Positions 14,730-14,775 of a stretch of DNA of 14,775 nt are shown piece after piece (positions within the stretch are counted from its first letter, which is position 1; each line of letters starts with the position of its first letter). The position numbers were made by a program, and so were the translations under genes. Origin of the DNA: an uncultured Christensenella sp. Lineage in GTDB: Bacteria; Bacillota; Clostridia; Christensenellales; UBA3700. The notes under the pieces were generated by a model. The model was not told the origin of the DNA. It saw nothing but the letters and a program-made list of their open reading frames with translations, and did not search any database. The stretch lies in the NCBI GenBank assembly GCA_910576875.1, contig CAJTKI010000042.1, forward strand, positions 1 through 14,775. Reading direction: 5' to 3'.

Positions 14730-14775
14730 GTAAAAAATTTGTAAAAAGCCTTTTTTCGAGCGGATTCTTATGGAC

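Overview
The window looks like part of a chromosome from a member of the Bacillota, most likely an uncultured Clostridia-type lineage. The evidence is the gene order hrcA-grpE-dnaK-dnaJ-prmA-rsmE-mtaB-HIT-rpsU, the pcrA-ligA pair, strong Shine-Dalgarno sites, a CIRCE operator and a DnaK with the short Gram-positive type nucleotide-binding domain. Coding DNA is rich in G and C (CGC, GCG and GAC-type codons abound), while the short intergenic stretches are AT-rich. I cannot place it more finely from sequence alone. Almost everything is transcribed from the minus strand, right to left. I see no insertion sequences, phage genes, CRISPR arrays, tRNA or rRNA.

Reading in the direction of transcription: (1) 14701-14270 is a one-gene unit for a small single-pass membrane protein with a promoter and terminator. 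(2) About 14265-14085 is a multi-hairpin segment ending in a strong terminator, a candidate non-coding RNA or leader of unknown family. (3) 13980-9275 is the heat-shock operon hrcA-grpE-dnaK-dnaJ, with a consensus-like promoter and a CIRCE operator that carries a symmetric base change in both arms. A perfect 12-bp hairpin separates dnaK from dnaJ. (4) 9248-5892 is a second unit with its own promoter: prmA, rsmE, mtaB and a HIT-family gene, so two ribosome-modifying methyltransferases, a tRNA-modifying enzyme and a nucleotide hydrolase. (5) 5876-5588 is rpsU (ribosomal protein S21) with its own promoter and terminator.

(6) 5498-4859 is the only accessory-looking part. A small XRE-family regulator on the plus strand, probably made from a leaderless mRNA, faces a perfect minus-strand promoter whose spacer is filled by an inverted repeat. 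That promoter drives either a 114-residue unrecognised protein or a structured RNA. This is the best candidate here for something undescribed. (7) 4840-4410 encodes an unrecognised 109-residue helical protein. (8) 4396-119 is the pcrA-ligA DNA replication and repair operon, ending in a strong terminator. (9) A promoter at 57-85 fires out of the left edge.

Functionally, most of the window serves protein quality control (HrcA repressor; DnaK, DnaJ and GrpE chaperone cycle), translation (S21, L11 methylation, 16S rRNA methylation, tRNA methylthiolation) and genome maintenance (PcrA, LigA).
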